From Streptomyces sp. NBC_00273 (GTDB lineage: Bacteria; Actinomycetota; Actinomycetes; Streptomycetales; Streptomycetaceae): DNA of 64,000 nt. Of the stretch, positions 55,150-63,947 are shown piece by piece. Position 1 is the stretch's first letter. Every line of letters starts with the position of its first letter. The notes under the pieces are model-generated. The model was not told the DNA's origin. It saw only the letters and a list, made by a program, of their open reading frames with translations, and searched no databases. The stretch is from positions 2,604,001 through 2,668,000 of the forward strand of contig NZ_CP108067.1 of assembly GCF_036178145.1 (NCBI RefSeq). Direction: 5' to 3'. A program made the translations under genes and the position numbers.

Positions 55150-56340
55150 GTGATCGGATTCCGCAACGTCAGCAAGGACCGTGACCGCAGTCGGGTGCGA
55201 CGGCTGGCCGGGGCCGCAATGGCCGTGCCGCTCGCCGCCAGCGCACTGCTGGCCGGCGGAGCGGGAACCTCCGCCGCCAGCCCGGTATCCGGACCCACCG
55301 CCGTGGTGTCCATGGGCGACAGCTACATCTCCGGCGAGGCCGGGCGCTGGAAGGGCAACAGCCTGACCAACAGCGGCAGCCGGAACGGGACCGACCGGGG
55401 CTGGGTCAGCGGCAGCACCTACGACCCCGCCAAGGTCTACGGGACCACCGTCGGCGGATGCCACCGCTCCGACTCCGCCGAGGTGCGCAGCGCCGGGGCG
55501 ATCGCCGACGTCGCCGTCAACCTCGCCTGTTCCGGGGCGGTTTCGGACAACGTGTTCCGCGCCTCCAACGGCGGCGTCGCCTACAAGGGCGAGGCCCCGC
55601 AGGCGGATCAGCTCGCCGCGGTGGCCACGAGCCACAACGTCAAGGTCATCGCCCTGTCCATCGGCGGCAACGACCTCGGCTTCGCCGACATCATCACCGA
55701 CTGCGCGCTCGACTTCGTCCTCTGGAACTCGTACTGCTACGACGACCAGCAGTCCGGCGTCGACCAGAAGATCGACGCGGTCATGGGCAAGGTCGGCAAG
55801 TCCGTGGACGAGATCCGGGCCGTGATGCGCGCGGCCGGGTACGCCGACTCCTCGTACCGGATCGTGCTGCAGTCCTACCCGTCGCCGATCCCGCGCGGCG
55901 CGGAGAACCGGTACACGCAGAGCGACTGGAGCCGGCTCAACACCGGCGGCTGCCCCTTCTGGAACCGGGACTCGGACTGGGCGCGGGACTCGCTCGTGCC
56001 GCAGATAGCGAACCGGATCAAGGGCGTCGCGGCGGCCAAGGGCGTGCAGTTCCTGGACCTGCGGGACATGATGCAGGGCCGCGAGGTGTGCGCGAAGGCG
56101 AGCAAGCAGGTGACCTCCACCGTGCCGGCCTCGGCGAAGACGAGCGAGTGGGCGCGCTGGATCGACCAGAACGAGACGCAGGGGCTGATCCAGGAGTCCA
56201 TGCACCCGAACTACTTCGGCCAGCTGGCCGCCGGGCGCTGCCTGGCCCTGGTCGTCGCCCAGCCCGCGAGCTCCGGCTTCAGCTGCAAGAACACCGCGGG
56301 CGGGGACCAGACGGGCATGTTCTTGACCCCGGCTTCCTGA
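55150..56340 (+). CDS. Secreted SGNH/GDSL hydrolase
   Basis: 396 residues from a GTG at 55150 with AGGAG 7-8 nt upstream. Signal peptide about 1-43 (basic, then AVPLAASALLAGGAG). Block I VVSMGDSYISGE carries the nucleophile Ser58; block III SIGGNDLGFADII gives the Gly/Asn oxyanion residues; the catalytic Asp-x2-His equivalent is in ESMHPNYFGQ. Cysteines around GGCHRSDS, DCALDF/SYCYDD and GGCPFW suggest disulphides, as in the Streptomyces SGNH esterases/phospholipases. Extracellular lipase or esterase; exact substrate not inferable. Confidence 0.9.
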   Translation: MIGFRNVSKDRDRSRVRRLAGAAMAVPLAASALLAGGAGTSAASPVSGPTAVVSMGDSYISGEAGRWKGNSLTNSGSRNGTDRGWVSGSTYDPAKVYGTTVGGCHRSDSAEVRSAGAIADVAVNLACSGAVSDNVFRASNGGVAYKGEAPQADQLAAVATSHNVKVIALSIGGNDLGFADIITDCALDFVLWNSYCYDDQQSGVDQKIDAVMGKVGKSVDEIRAVMRAAGYADSSYRIVLQSYPSPIPRGAENRYTQSDWSRLNTGGCPFWNRDSDWARDSLVPQIANRIKGVAAAKGVQFLDLRDMMQGREVCAKASKQVTSTVPASAKTSEWARWIDQNETQGLIQESMHPNYFGQLAAGRCLALVVAQPASSGFSCKNTAGGDQTGMFLTPAS

Positions 56341-56354
56341 GGGGCCCGGCCGTC

Positions 56355-56390
56355 GGGGCTGCACCGGGCGACGCGACCCGGTGCAGCCCC
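56355..56390 (+). terminator. Terminator after the SGNH hydrolase gene
   Basis: GGGGCTGCACCGGG (56355-56368) pairs fully with CCCGGTGCAGCCCC (56377-56390) around an 8-nt loop, 14 bp after the stop codon. Confidence 0.8.
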
Positions 56391-56515
56391 GCGGGGCCCG
56401 TTCGGGTCAGTGGGACTGCGCGAAGGGCCCGTCGGCCCGAGTCTGGGAGTGACGGACAGGGCGACGGACCGCGGGCCCGACGCGGCGCGCCGGATCCGGA
56501 AGGAGCGTGATCGGC

Positions 56516-56995
56516 GTGGCCCGCAACCGCCGCCTGATCCTGAGCACGCCGTCCGAGGTCTGGCGCCTGCTGTCCGACGGCCACCGCTACGGCGAATGGG
56601 TCACGGGAACCCAGCAGGTCCTCGCCGCGGATCCGCACTGGCCGGACGTGGGGGCCCGGCTGAAGGTCCGGGTCGGCTCCGGCCCCCTGACCCTCGACGA
56701 CACGTGCGTCGTGCGCCGGTGCGAGCCGGAACGCCGCCTGGACCTGGAAGCGAGGGCGGAACCCTTCGGGGCGGCGCGCATCGCCATGCGCCTGGAACCC
56801 TGGGGCGAGAACACCCTCTTCACCCTCGACTGGCATCCGCTGCGGGGACCCGGCACCCGGATGCACGGACTGCCCGTGGACTACATCGTCGCCATCCGCA
56901 ACGGCATGATGCTGACGAAGCTCGCCAGGATCGCGGTCCGCGAGCACGCCGACGCCGAGGGGCCGCGGGCGCCTCGGGAAACGGCGCGTCGCTGA
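56516..56995 (+). CDS. SRPBCC-fold protein
   Basis: 159 residues from the second GTG (56516), chosen because GGAAGGAG ends 10 nt upstream; a GTG at 56507 has almost no spacing. It has the START/Bet v1-like pattern of polyketide cyclase/SRPBCC proteins: STPSEVWRLLSDGHRYGEWVTG at the N-terminus, RCEPERRLDLEARAEPFGAARIAMRLEPWGENTLFTLDW in the middle, and a long C-terminal helix. The fold binds hydrophobic ligands; no biosynthetic genes are near, so the role is open. Confidence 0.82.
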   Translation: MARNRRLILSTPSEVWRLLSDGHRYGEWVTGTQQVLAADPHWPDVGARLKVRVGSGPLTLDDTCVVRRCEPERRLDLEARAEPFGAARIAMRLEPWGENTLFTLDWHPLRGPGTRMHGLPVDYIVAIRNGMMLTKLARIAVREHADAEGPRAPRETARR

Positions 56996-57022
56996 TGTCC
57001 CCGGCACGACGTACCGTGCAGG

Positions 57023-57412
57023 TCACCGGTCGGGGGCGGTCAGCACCGACAGGATGTTGCCCGCCGGGTCCTTGAACCAGGCGATGGTGGGCGTGCCGTC
57101 CTCGCCGTGCACGATGCCCTTGGCGTCCGCCTCGAAACCCTCGTAGCGCTCGAACGCGACGCCGCGCGCGGTCAGCTCGTCCACGGCCCGTTCGACGTCG
57201 TCCACGGGGAAGTTCAGGATCGTGTAGATCGCCGGCCGGTGGTCCTCCTTCGGGTAGACCATCACCGTGGTGCCGCCCGCGAGGTCGAGGCGGAGCAGGC
57301 CCATCTCCTCGTCCCGGGAGACGTTCAGCCCGAGGGTCGTGCCGTAGAACTCCTCGGCCCGCTCCAGGTCGTCGACGGCGAATCCGCTGAATGCCCTGCT
57401 GTTTTCGAACAT
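57023..57412 (-). CDS. VOC-family (glyoxalase-like) protein
   Basis: 129 residues from an ATG with GAAGGA 6 nt upstream. Two beta-alpha-beta3 modules of the vicinal-oxygen-chelate superfamily: [25 protein letters not shown] in the first and [28 protein letters not shown] plus [14 protein letters not shown] in the second. This small type is common in Streptomyces as a stand-alone enzyme or binding protein. Convergent with the SRPBCC gene and divergent from the exonuclease gene. Confidence 0.88.
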   Translation of the reverse strand: MFENSRAFSGFAVDDLERAEEFYGTTLGLNVSRDEEMGLLRLDLAGGTTVMVYPKEDHRPAIYTILNFPVDDVERAVDELTARGVAFERYEGFEADAKGIVHGEDGTPTIAWFKDPAGNILSVLTAPDR

Positions 57413-57541
57413 GCCTGTTCCTTCGCTCCGGGGCACCCCGCTTCCCATGGTCCCCCCGGGACGGCCGGGCGTCGATTCCGCAGGCCGGGGCCCCGGGAAA
57501 TCGGGGTGATCGGCGCGAGGCGGGCTGGCATGCTCGGGCGC

Positions 57542-58513
57542 ATGGCAGCCCGCAGCGCACGTCCCAGTCTCTACATCTCCGTCGACATCGAGGCCGACGG
57601 ACCCATTCCCGGACCGTATTCGATGATCAGTTTCGGGGCCTCGGTCGCGGGCCGCCAGGACGGCGCCTCGTATACGGCCGCCGACCCGGAACGGCTCACC
57701 TTCTACCGGGAATTGCGGCCCATCAGTGAGGAGTTCGTGCCCGAGGCGCTGGCCGTGAGCGGGCTGGACCGCGACCGCCTGGTGCGGGAGGGCGCCGATC
57801 CGGCGGTGGCCATGGCCGACTTCCGCGCCTGGGTGCGGGAGGTGTCCGCGGGGGCGCAGCCGGTGATGTGCGGCTACCCGGCCTCCTTCGACTGGACCTT
57901 CCTGTACTGGTACCTGATCCGGTTCGGCGGGGACAGCCCCTTCGGCCACTCCGGCTGCCTGGACATGAAGACCCTCTACGCCACGAAGGCGCGGGTGCCG
58001 CTGCGGGCCGCGGTGAAGGGCCGGATGCCGCGCGAACTGCTGTCGCGCCGCCGCCACACGCACCACGCCCTGGACGACGCGATCGAACAGGCCGAGCTGA
58101 TGAGCAACTTAATGCTGTGGGCTCCTCCCCCGGCGTCCTCCCCGGCCGCCGACCGGTCCCCCCTCGTCACCCACCTCTCGTGGGGCCGCATCGAGGTCGA
58201 AGGGCTCGCCCCCGGCAAGGACTTCAAGCTCTACCCGGGCGGTGGCCGTCCCTGGGACTGGTCCGAGCACGGTACGCGGCACGATCCCGGCATCCACCCG
58301 GGGGAGGTCCGCGAGTTCCTCGACCTCGGGGTGACGGCGGTCGTGCTCAGCCGGGGCATGGAAGAGCGCCTCGGGGTCGTACCGCAGACGCTGGAGGTGC
58401 TCCGGGCAGCGGGGGTCGAGGTGCACGTGGCGGAAACGACCGGGGCCGTGGAGATCTACAACCGGCTGGCCCGGGACGGCCGGGTCGGCGGCCTCTTCCA
58501 CTCGACCTGCTGA
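57542..58513 (+). CDS. DnaQ-type 3'-5' exonuclease fused to an Mth938-like domain
   Basis: 323 residues. Residues 1-192 are a DEDD exonuclease: [21 protein letters not shown] (D-x-E), [19 protein letters not shown], and [16 protein letters not shown] (H-x4-D). Residues about 208-323 are an Mth938-like (AAMDC) domain: [80 protein letters not shown] know both mainly as separate proteins. Leu190 is encoded by TTA (58109-58111), at the end of the exonuclease part and just before the linker, so the second domain would be made only when the bldA tRNA is charged. Confidence 0.88.
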   Translation: MAARSARPSLYISVDIEADGPIPGPYSMISFGASVAGRQDGASYTAADPERLTFYRELRPISEEFVPEALAVSGLDRDRLVREGADPAVAMADFRAWVREVSAGAQPVMCGYPASFDWTFLYWYLIRFGGDSPFGHSGCLDMKTLYATKARVPLRAAVKGRMPRELLSRRRHTHHALDDAIEQAELMSNLMLWAPPPASSPAADRSPLVTHLSWGRIEVEGLAPGKDFKLYPGGGRPWDWSEHGTRHDPGIHPGEVREFLDLGVTAVVLSRGMEERLGVVPQTLEVLRAAGVEVHVAETTGAVEIYNRLARDGRVGGLFHSTC

Positions 58514-58523
58514 GCGGAGCACG

Positions 58524-58584
58524 CACGCGGCGGCGGCGCGCACGCCACACCCGCAGTGGGTGGCGTGCGCGCCGCCGCCGTGTG
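58524..58584. terminator. Very long bidirectional hairpin terminator
   Basis: A stem of about 25 bp with one G-T pair (58524-58548 with 58560-58584) and an 11-nt loop lies between the convergent exonuclease and purine-permease genes, starting 11 bp after one stop and 22 bp from the other. Confidence 0.9.
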
Positions 58585-58605
58585 CGTCCGGGCGGGCGTC
58601 GGGTG

Positions 58606-60009
58606 TCAGTGCGCCGGTACCGGGTCGGCCGCGGCCCCCGAGGCCGCGCCCTTCCTGGCGCCGAGGTGGTTGAAGGCCAGGTTCAGCAGGATGGCCACCA
58701 CGCACCCGGTGCTGATGCCGGAGTCGAGGACGACCAGGAGGTCCTTCGGGAAGGCGTGGTAGAAGTCCGGCGCGGCGATCGGGATCAGGCCGATGCCCAC
58801 GGAGGCGGCGACGATCAGCGCGTTCTCGCCCTTCTCCATGGCCGCCCCGGCCAGGGTCTGGATGCCGCTGGCCGCGACCGAGCCGAAGAGGACGATGCCG
58901 GCGCCGCCGAGGACCGGCAGCGGGACCACGCCGATGACGGAGGCCGCCATCGGGCACAGGCCGAGCAGGATGAGGATCCCACCGCCCGCGGCGACGACGA
59001 AGCGGCTGCGCACCTTGGTCATGGCGACCAGCCCGATGTTCTGGGCGAAGGCGCTGCACATGAACCCGTTGAACAGCGGGCTGATCGCGCTGCCGAGGGT
59101 GTCGGCGCGCAGGCCGCCCTCGATGGTCTTCGCGTCCGCCGGACGGCCCACGATCTTGCCCAGCGCCAGGATGTCGGCGGTGGACTCGGTCATGCAGACC
59201 AGCATGACGATGCACATCGAGATGATGGCAGCGACCTGGAACTGCGGGGCGCCGAAGTGGAAGGGGGTCGGGAAGCCGACCACCGACGCGTTCTTGACGG
59301 CGTCGAAGCTGGTCATGCCGAGCGGGAGGGCGATGAGGGTGCCGGCGACCAGGCCGAGGAGGATGGATATCTGCTGGAGGAAGCCGCGCAGGAACTTGCG
59401 CATCAGCAGGACGATGACCAGGGTGGCGGCGGCCATGCCGATGTTCTGCATGGAGCCGTAGTCGGTGGCGGTGCGGTTCCCGCCCTGTGACCAGTTGAAG
59501 GCGACGGGCAGGAGCGAGACGCCGATGAGGGTGATGACCGTACCGGTCACGACCGGCGGGAAGAAGCGGACGAGTTTGCCGAAGTAGGGGGCGGCGAAGA
59601 AGCCGAGGACCCCGGCGACGACGATCGCGCCGAAGATGACGGGGATGGCGTCGTCGCCCTCCCCCTTGCCGATCGCGATCATCGGGGTCACACCGGCGAA
59701 GGAAACGCCGTTGACGAAGGGGAGTTTGGCGCCGATCTTCCAGAACCCGAGGGTCTGGAGGAGGGTGGCGAGGCCTGCGGTGAAGAGCGAGGCGCCCATC
59801 AGGAAGGCCGTCTCGGTGGCGGAGAGCCCGACGGCGGGGCCGACGATCATGGGCGGGGCCACGACACCCGCGTACATGGCGGCCACGTGCTGGAGACCGC
59901 TCGTGAACATCTTCAGCGGAGGCAGGGTCTCATCGACCGGATGCTTCTCCTCCGGTACTGCGACTGCATCTGCATCTGCATCTTTGCGAAACCTGGGCGC
60001 CTGGGCCAC
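58606..60009 (-). CDS. NCS2-family purine (xanthine/uric acid) permease
   Basis: 467 residues from a GTG at 60009 with GGAGGAAG 3-4 nt upstream. About 12-14 helices; the family QH motif appears as SGLQHVAAMYAG in helix 1, MTESTADILALG (conserved Glu) in helix 8, and the NAT signature QNIGLVAMTKVRSR in helix 10. These define the nucleobase:cation symporters; in this gene context xanthine or urate is the probable substrate. The N-terminal tail contains a DADADAV repeat encoded by three GATGCA units. Confidence 0.92.
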   Translation of the reverse strand: MAQAPRFRKDADADAVAVPEEKHPVDETLPPLKMFTSGLQHVAAMYAGVVAPPMIVGPAVGLSATETAFLMGASLFTAGLATLLQTLGFWKIGAKLPFVNGVSFAGVTPMIAIGKGEGDDAIPVIFGAIVVAGVLGFFAAPYFGKLVRFFPPVVTGTVITLIGVSLLPVAFNWSQGGNRTATDYGSMQNIGMAAATLVIVLLMRKFLRGFLQQISILLGLVAGTLIALPLGMTSFDAVKNASVVGFPTPFHFGAPQFQVAAIISMCIVMLVCMTESTADILALGKIVGRPADAKTIEGGLRADTLGSAISPLFNGFMCSAFAQNIGLVAMTKVRSRFVVAAGGGILILLGLCPMAASVIGVVPLPVLGGAGIVLFGSVAASGIQTLAGAAMEKGENALIVAASVGIGLIPIAAPDFYHAFPKDLLVVLDSGISTGCVVAILLNLAFNHLGARKGAASGAAADPVPAH

Positions 60010-60382
60010 GGCTTCCTCCGTTCGGTTGAACACGCCGGCAGGGACGTGGTGTCTTGGAGGTGGTGCGAAAGCGTTGCGAGTCGAGCCTTTGTGCAGTTGT
60101 GGTGGTGCGCATGCGTGCCCCAAGGGGTGCGGAAACGATTCGCCCGATCATCGGTTCCGCGCTGCGGTCCAGCTCGGGACCCGGCAGGAACCGGACCCGA
60201 TCGCGAGCTGGAGGTGCCGCGGCAAGGGCGCGTGCGCGCGCCGCGGGCTGGTTGCACGAGTCACCGCCCCCGGGGCGCCTTCGGATTTCCTCAGGCGCTA
60301 CCCGGGAACGGCTGCCCACGGACCCCGCTCGGGTCCGCGGCCGCCGGCCGGGGGCCGTCCCCCCCGGCCGGACTCCGTGGGA
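60010..60382. other. Intergenic region upstream of the purine permease gene
   Basis: The 373-bp space holds a GC hairpin near the deaminase end and the permease promoter region, but no gene that I can support. I looked for the TCAAC-N5-GTTGA box found at the other purine promoters and saw only a weak partial (CAACGCTTTCG on the minus strand near 60068-60080). Confidence 0.5.
60344..60371 (-). terminator. GC hairpin after the guanine deaminase gene
   Basis: CCGGCCGGGGG (60344-60354) pairs with CCCCCGGCCGG (60361-60371), an 11-bp stem with a 6-nt loop, 11 bp beyond the deaminase stop on the minus strand. No T-run follows. Confidence 0.65.
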
Positions 60383-61786
60383 TCAGGCCTGCGCGGAGAT
60401 CCGCGCGAGGCGCTGGGCCTCTTCCCGCGTGGACACGGCGATGGCGTCCTCGTCGGCGAAGAGGAGGCGGTTGTTCTCGACGATCTGCTTGCCATTGACG
60501 AACGACGCGGTGACCGGGGCCGCCGCGCCGAAGACCAGTGCGGTGACCGGGTCGGCGATCGAGGAGTGCAGGAAGGTGTTCAGGTTCCACAGGACCAGGT
60601 CGGCGCACTTGCCGACCTCCAGCGAACCGATGTTGTCGGCACGACCGAGGACCTGGGCGCCGCCGTACGTACCGAGGCGCAGGGCCTGACGCGCGTTCAG
60701 GGCGCGCTCGCGGTGGACCGGGTTCAGCCGGTTGATCAGCAGCGCGTTGCGCAGCTCGGTGTGCAGCTCACCGGACTCGTTGGAGGCGGTGCCGTCCACG
60801 CCGAGGCCGACCGGGACACCGGCGGCGAGCATGTCGGGGACGCGGGCGATGCCGGCGGCCAGACGGGCGTTGGAGGACGGACAGTGCGCGACACCGGTCT
60901 TGGTGCGGGCGAACGCGGCGATGTCGGAGTCGTTCATGTGGACGCTGTGCGCCATCCACACGTCCTCGCCGAGCCAGCCGGTCGACTCGAAGTAGTCGGT
61001 CGGGCCCATGCCGAAGAGCTCGTGGCAGAACTTCTCTTCCTCGACGGTCTCGGAGCCGTGCGTGTGCATGCGCACGCCGAGGCGACGGGCCAGCTCGGCG
61101 CCCTGCTTCAGCAGCTCGGTGGAGACCGAGAAGGGGGAGCACGGGGCGACGGCGACCTGGGTCATCGAGTCGAAGGAGGCGTCGTGGAACTTCTTGACGG
61201 TCGCCTCGGTGTCGGCGAGCGCGCCCTCGAGGGTCTCGACGGCGTGGTCCGGCGGCAGGCCGCCGTCCTTCTCGCTGCGGTCCATCGAGCCGCGGGCGAG
61301 GGTGAAGCGGACACCCATCTCGGACGCGGCGCGGATGATCGAGCCGGACAGGTCGCCGGAGCCCTTGGGGAAGACGTAGTGGTGGTCCATCGCGGTGGTG
61401 ACGCCGCCCTTGGCCATCGCGGCGAGGGAGCCCTGCGCGGCCGTGTACGTCATCTGCTCGTCGATGCGCGCCCACGTCGGGTACAGCGCGACCAGCCAGT
61501 TGAAGAGGTTGTGGTCGGTGGCCAGACCACGCGTGATCCACTGGTAGAAGTGGTGGTGGGTGTTGACCAGACCGGGGGTCACGAGGTGCCCGGTGCCGTC
61601 GATGCGGCGGACTACGTTGTCGAGGTTCTCGGGGGCCTTGCCCGCGCCGATGGACTCGATCCGGTTGCCGGCGATGACGATGTGACCCGAGGCGTACTCG
61701 GTGTCGTTCGCGTCGACGGTCGCGATCGCACAGTTCTCGATGACGATGCGCAGGGCGGCGCTGTCATGGGCTGCCGATGCTGCCAT
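60383..61786 (-). CDS. 8-oxoguanine / guanine deaminase-type amidohydrolase
   Basis: 467 residues from the ATG at 61786 (GAGGAAG 4-5 nt upstream). Cytosine/guanine deaminase-like amidohydrolase: metal-binding GLVNTHHHFYQWITRGLA (HxH), RMHTHGSETVEEEKFCHE with the general-acid Glu, WMAHSVHMND, and metal Asp in GLGVDGTASNESGELH. The NTHHHFYQ-x-TR pattern and length are typical of enzymes annotated 8-oxoguanine deaminase, which feed urate or xanthine into degradation. It is 191 bp downstream of uox on the same strand and probably in the same regulon. Confidence 0.88.
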   Translation of the reverse strand: MAASAAHDSAALRIVIENCAIATVDANDTEYASGHIVIAGNRIESIGAGKAPENLDNVVRRIDGTGHLVTPGLVNTHHHFYQWITRGLATDHNLFNWLVALYPTWARIDEQMTYTAAQGSLAAMAKGGVTTAMDHHYVFPKGSGDLSGSIIRAASEMGVRFTLARGSMDRSEKDGGLPPDHAVETLEGALADTEATVKKFHDASFDSMTQVAVAPCSPFSVSTELLKQGAELARRLGVRMHTHGSETVEEEKFCHELFGMGPTDYFESTGWLGEDVWMAHSVHMNDSDIAAFARTKTGVAHCPSSNARLAAGIARVPDMLAAGVPVGLGVDGTASNESGELHTELRNALLINRLNPVHRERALNARQALRLGTYGGAQVLGRADNIGSLEVGKCADLVLWNLNTFLHSSIADPVTALVFGAAAPVTASFVNGKQIVENNRLLFADEDAIAVSTREEAQRLARISAQA

Positions 61787-61977
61787 GGGGCTTCCTCGTG
61801 CTTTCAGTGGCGGTGCGGGCACGGCAAGGCCCAGGAGATTTGAGTGCCGGAGCCGGGGGCCTTGACAGCTGACAGTACTGCCGCCCCGTGTGATACGCCG
61901 GGTGCCGATTCAGGAGGCTGGGGGGGGTGTCGCGCGGTCCCGGGGCCACTGCGGAGCCCCGGGACGCGCGTGCCGCG

Positions 61978-62901
61978 TCAGAGGTTGGTCATGTCCACGG
62001 GGATACGGGCATCGACGCCGTCCCGGAGAACAGTGGCCTCGATCAGACCGTACGGACGGTCCGCGGCGAAGTACACCTCGTTGTCGTTCTTGAGGCCGAA
62101 GGGCTCCAGGTCGACGAGGAAGTGGTGCTTGTTCGGGAGCGAGAAGCGGACCTCGTCGATCTCCGAACGGTGGTTGATGATGCGCGAACCCATCTGGTAC
62201 AGGGTCTGCTGCAGCGACAGGGAGTAGGTCTCCGCGAAGGCCTGCAGCATGTGCTTGCGGACCTCGGCGTAGGACTTCTCCCAGTTGGGCATCCGCTGCT
62301 CGTCGTCCGACCAGTTGAAGCGCCAGCGGGCCGACACCTGGGTGGCCAGGATGCGGTCGTAGGCCTCCTTCAGCGTCGTGTACTTGTCCTTCACGTAACC
62401 CCAGAACTCGGAGTTCGTGGAGTTCATGACGACGAGGTCCTTGAGGCCGGAGATGACCTCCCAGTTCGTACCGTCGTACGTGATCTGGGTGACGCGGGTC
62501 TCCACGCCCTGGCGGACGAAGGAGTGGTTCACCTCGTCGGAGCCGATGAACTTGGAGTTGGCGTCCGAGGTGGCGATCCGGTCCCAGGCGTACTCCTCGA
62601 TCCGGATGCGCGCGCGCTTGATCGGCTCCTGGCTGGTGACGAACCAGCGCGCCAGGTGGATGCCGAACTGCTCGGCGGACTCGATGCCGTATTCCTTGGC
62701 GAACGCGTACACCGTGTTCTTGGTGGTGTCCGTCGGAAGGCAGTTGGCGTTCGAGCCGGAGTAGTGGACGTCGTCCATGTCGCCGGAGAGGGCGACCGAG
62801 ACGTTCAGGTCCTTGATGTGGTGCGTGTCGCCGTCCCGCGTGATCTTGACGACGCGGTTCTCTGCTTTGCCGTACTGGTTCTGGCCCAGAATCGTGGCCA
62901 T
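61978..62901 (-). CDS. uox: Urate oxidase (uricase)
   Basis: 307 residues, two tandem T-fold (tunnelling-fold) modules. Cofactor-free oxidation of urate to 5-hydroxyisourate. Visible signatures are the start ILGQNQYGKAENRVVKITR, the substrate/oxygen Lys-Thr relay in the CLPTDTTKNTVYAFAKEYG block, GIHLARWFV, and in the second half NHRSEIDEVRFSLPNKHHFLVDL. The start is 1 bp after the hydroxyisourate hydrolase stop with GAGGGAG in that gene's end, so the three genes are one operon. Confidence 0.96.
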   Translation of the reverse strand: MATILGQNQYGKAENRVVKITRDGDTHHIKDLNVSVALSGDMDDVHYSGSNANCLPTDTTKNTVYAFAKEYGIESAEQFGIHLARWFVTSQEPIKRARIRIEEYAWDRIATSDANSKFIGSDEVNHSFVRQGVETRVTQITYDGTNWEVISGLKDLVVMNSTNSEFWGYVKDKYTTLKEAYDRILATQVSARWRFNWSDDEQRMPNWEKSYAEVRKHMLQAFAETYSLSLQQTLYQMGSRIINHRSEIDEVRFSLPNKHHFLVDLEPFGLKNDNEVYFAADRPYGLIEATVLRDGVDARIPVDMTNL

Positions 62902-62902
62902 G

Positions 62903-63292
62903 CTAGCTCCCTCGGTAAACGGAGTAGCCGAACGGGTTGAGCAGCAGCGGTACGTGGTAGTGCTCGCCCGGGTTCACCGCGAAGGTGATGGTGACCTCGG
63001 GGAAGAACGCACCGCTGTCCCTTACGCGGGGGGCGTCCTGCTGCGCCTCGGCTTGCTTCTTCTCGAAGTACGTCTCGGTCTCGAAATCGAGACGCACGTG
63101 TGTGGTGCCCTCCGGCAGCGCCGGCAGGTCCTTGCAGCGCCCGTCCGCATCGGTGGCGGAGCCGCCCAGGGCCGCCCACTCGCCGTGCAGACCCGTACGG
63201 GCCGACAGGGAGATGGCGACGCCCTCGGCGGGCTTGCCGATGCTGGTGTCCAGGATGTGCGTGGACACCGACGCAGTGGTCTCGGTGCTCAT
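62903..63292 (-). CDS. pucM: 5-Hydroxyisourate hydrolase (transthyretin-like)
   Basis: 129 residues from an ATG with AAGGAG about 8 nt upstream; a GTG two codons earlier overlaps the uraD stop. Contains the conserved transthyretin-related signatures: VSTHILDTSIGKPAEGVAISL near the N-terminus, RLDFE in the middle, HYHVPLLLNPFGYSVYRGS at the C-terminus, ending in the obligatory YRGS. It opens the 5-hydroxyisourate ring to OHCU. Co-transcribed with uraD and uox. Confidence 0.95.
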   Translation of the reverse strand: MSTETTASVSTHILDTSIGKPAEGVAISLSARTGLHGEWAALGGSATDADGRCKDLPALPEGTTHVRLDFETETYFEKKQAEAQQDAPRVRDSGAFFPEVTITFAVNPGEHYHVPLLLNPFGYSVYRGS

Positions 63293-63294
63293 GG

Positions 63295-63816
63295 TCACGC
63301 TCCTTCTGCTTCTGCGCGTTCGACGAGACGGGTGAGGCGGATCTTGTTGATCTTGACGAGCTCGCCGCGGGCGATCTCCCGCTCCTGCTCCGGCGAGTTG
63401 TCGATCCGGACCTTGACCGCGTCACGCATGAACTCACCGGTCGCACCGGTGGCGCAGATGAGGAAGACGTGGCCGAACTTGTCCTGGTAGGCCAGGTTCA
63501 GTTCGAGGAGCTCGTTCTTGAGCTCCTCCGAGGCACCGGCCATGCCACGCTGCTCGCGGGCGGAGGTCGGGTCTCCCGGCTTCGGCCGGCCGATCGGCGC
63601 GTGGCCTCCCATCGCTTCGCCCAGGTCGTCCGCGGTGAGCTCCGCCATGGCGGCTTCGTTCGCGGCGAACAGGGACTCTGCGGTGGCGAAGGGGCGCTGG
63701 GCGAGCATCTTGCTCCCCCACGCCGAGCTGGCGCACACCTCGTGCAGCTCGGCCGCGGCCGCGCCGTCGTCCAAGGCGTTGAACCGGGTGAGACCCGGGG
63801 TCGGACTCGAAGTCAC
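63295..63816 (-). CDS. uraD: OHCU decarboxylase
   Basis: 173 residues from a GTG (GGAGG 6 nt upstream). Converts 2-oxo-4-hydroxy-4-carboxy-5-ureidoimidazoline to S-allantoin. Family blocks FNALDDGAAAAELHEVCAS, the catalytic-His-containing GGHAPIGRPKPGD, LNLAYQDKFGHVFLICATG (conserved FGxxF/LIC) and the C-terminal EREIARGELVKINKIRLTRL helix are all intact. First gene of the urate-to-allantoin operon; its promoter has the TCAAC-N5-GTTGA box. Confidence 0.95.
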   Translation of the reverse strand: MTSSPTPGLTRFNALDDGAAAAELHEVCASSAWGSKMLAQRPFATAESLFAANEAAMAELTADDLGEAMGGHAPIGRPKPGDPTSAREQRGMAGASEELKNELLELNLAYQDKFGHVFLICATGATGEFMRDAVKVRIDNSPEQEREIARGELVKINKIRLTRLVERAEAEGA

Positions 63817-63858
63817 GGTAGGCCTCCGTGGCCTGTTGTTGCTTTGACGGGCTGCGCA

Positions 63859-63899
63859 TAGCTAACGCCCTCGACAACACGGCGTCAACACTTTGTTGA
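63859..63899 (-). promoter_or_regulatory. uraD-pucM-uox promoter with 15-bp palindrome
   Basis: On the coding strand TCAACAAAGTGTTGA (63899-63885) overlaps the -35 box TTGACG (63888-63883); an 18-nt spacer leads to TAGCTA (63864-63859) as -10. The palindrome aligns with those before allB and aceB (TCAACA-A-N3-TTGA). Confidence 0.7.
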
Positions 63900-63916
63900 A
63901 ACTTCCCGTACACAAA

Positions 63917-63947
63917 AGCCGCCGCCCGGGTGAATTGGGCGGCGGCT
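63917..63947 (-). terminator. Terminator of a minus-strand gene beyond the right edge
   Basis: AGCCGCCGCCC (63917-63927) pairs perfectly with GGGCGGCGGCT (63937-63947), 9-nt loop. On the minus strand it is followed by TTTTGTG, so it ends a transcript coming from the right, just before the uraD promoter. The last 50 bases of the window show nothing else. Confidence 0.8.

Noticed and set aside
60010..60130. A purine operator upstream of the permease
   Set aside because: Only partial CAAC/TTTCG matches were found; no TCAAC-N5-GTTGA palindrome is present.
61787..61977. An operator of the purine family before the deaminase gene
   Set aside because: No matching palindrome was seen; the gene may be read from the uraD promoter.
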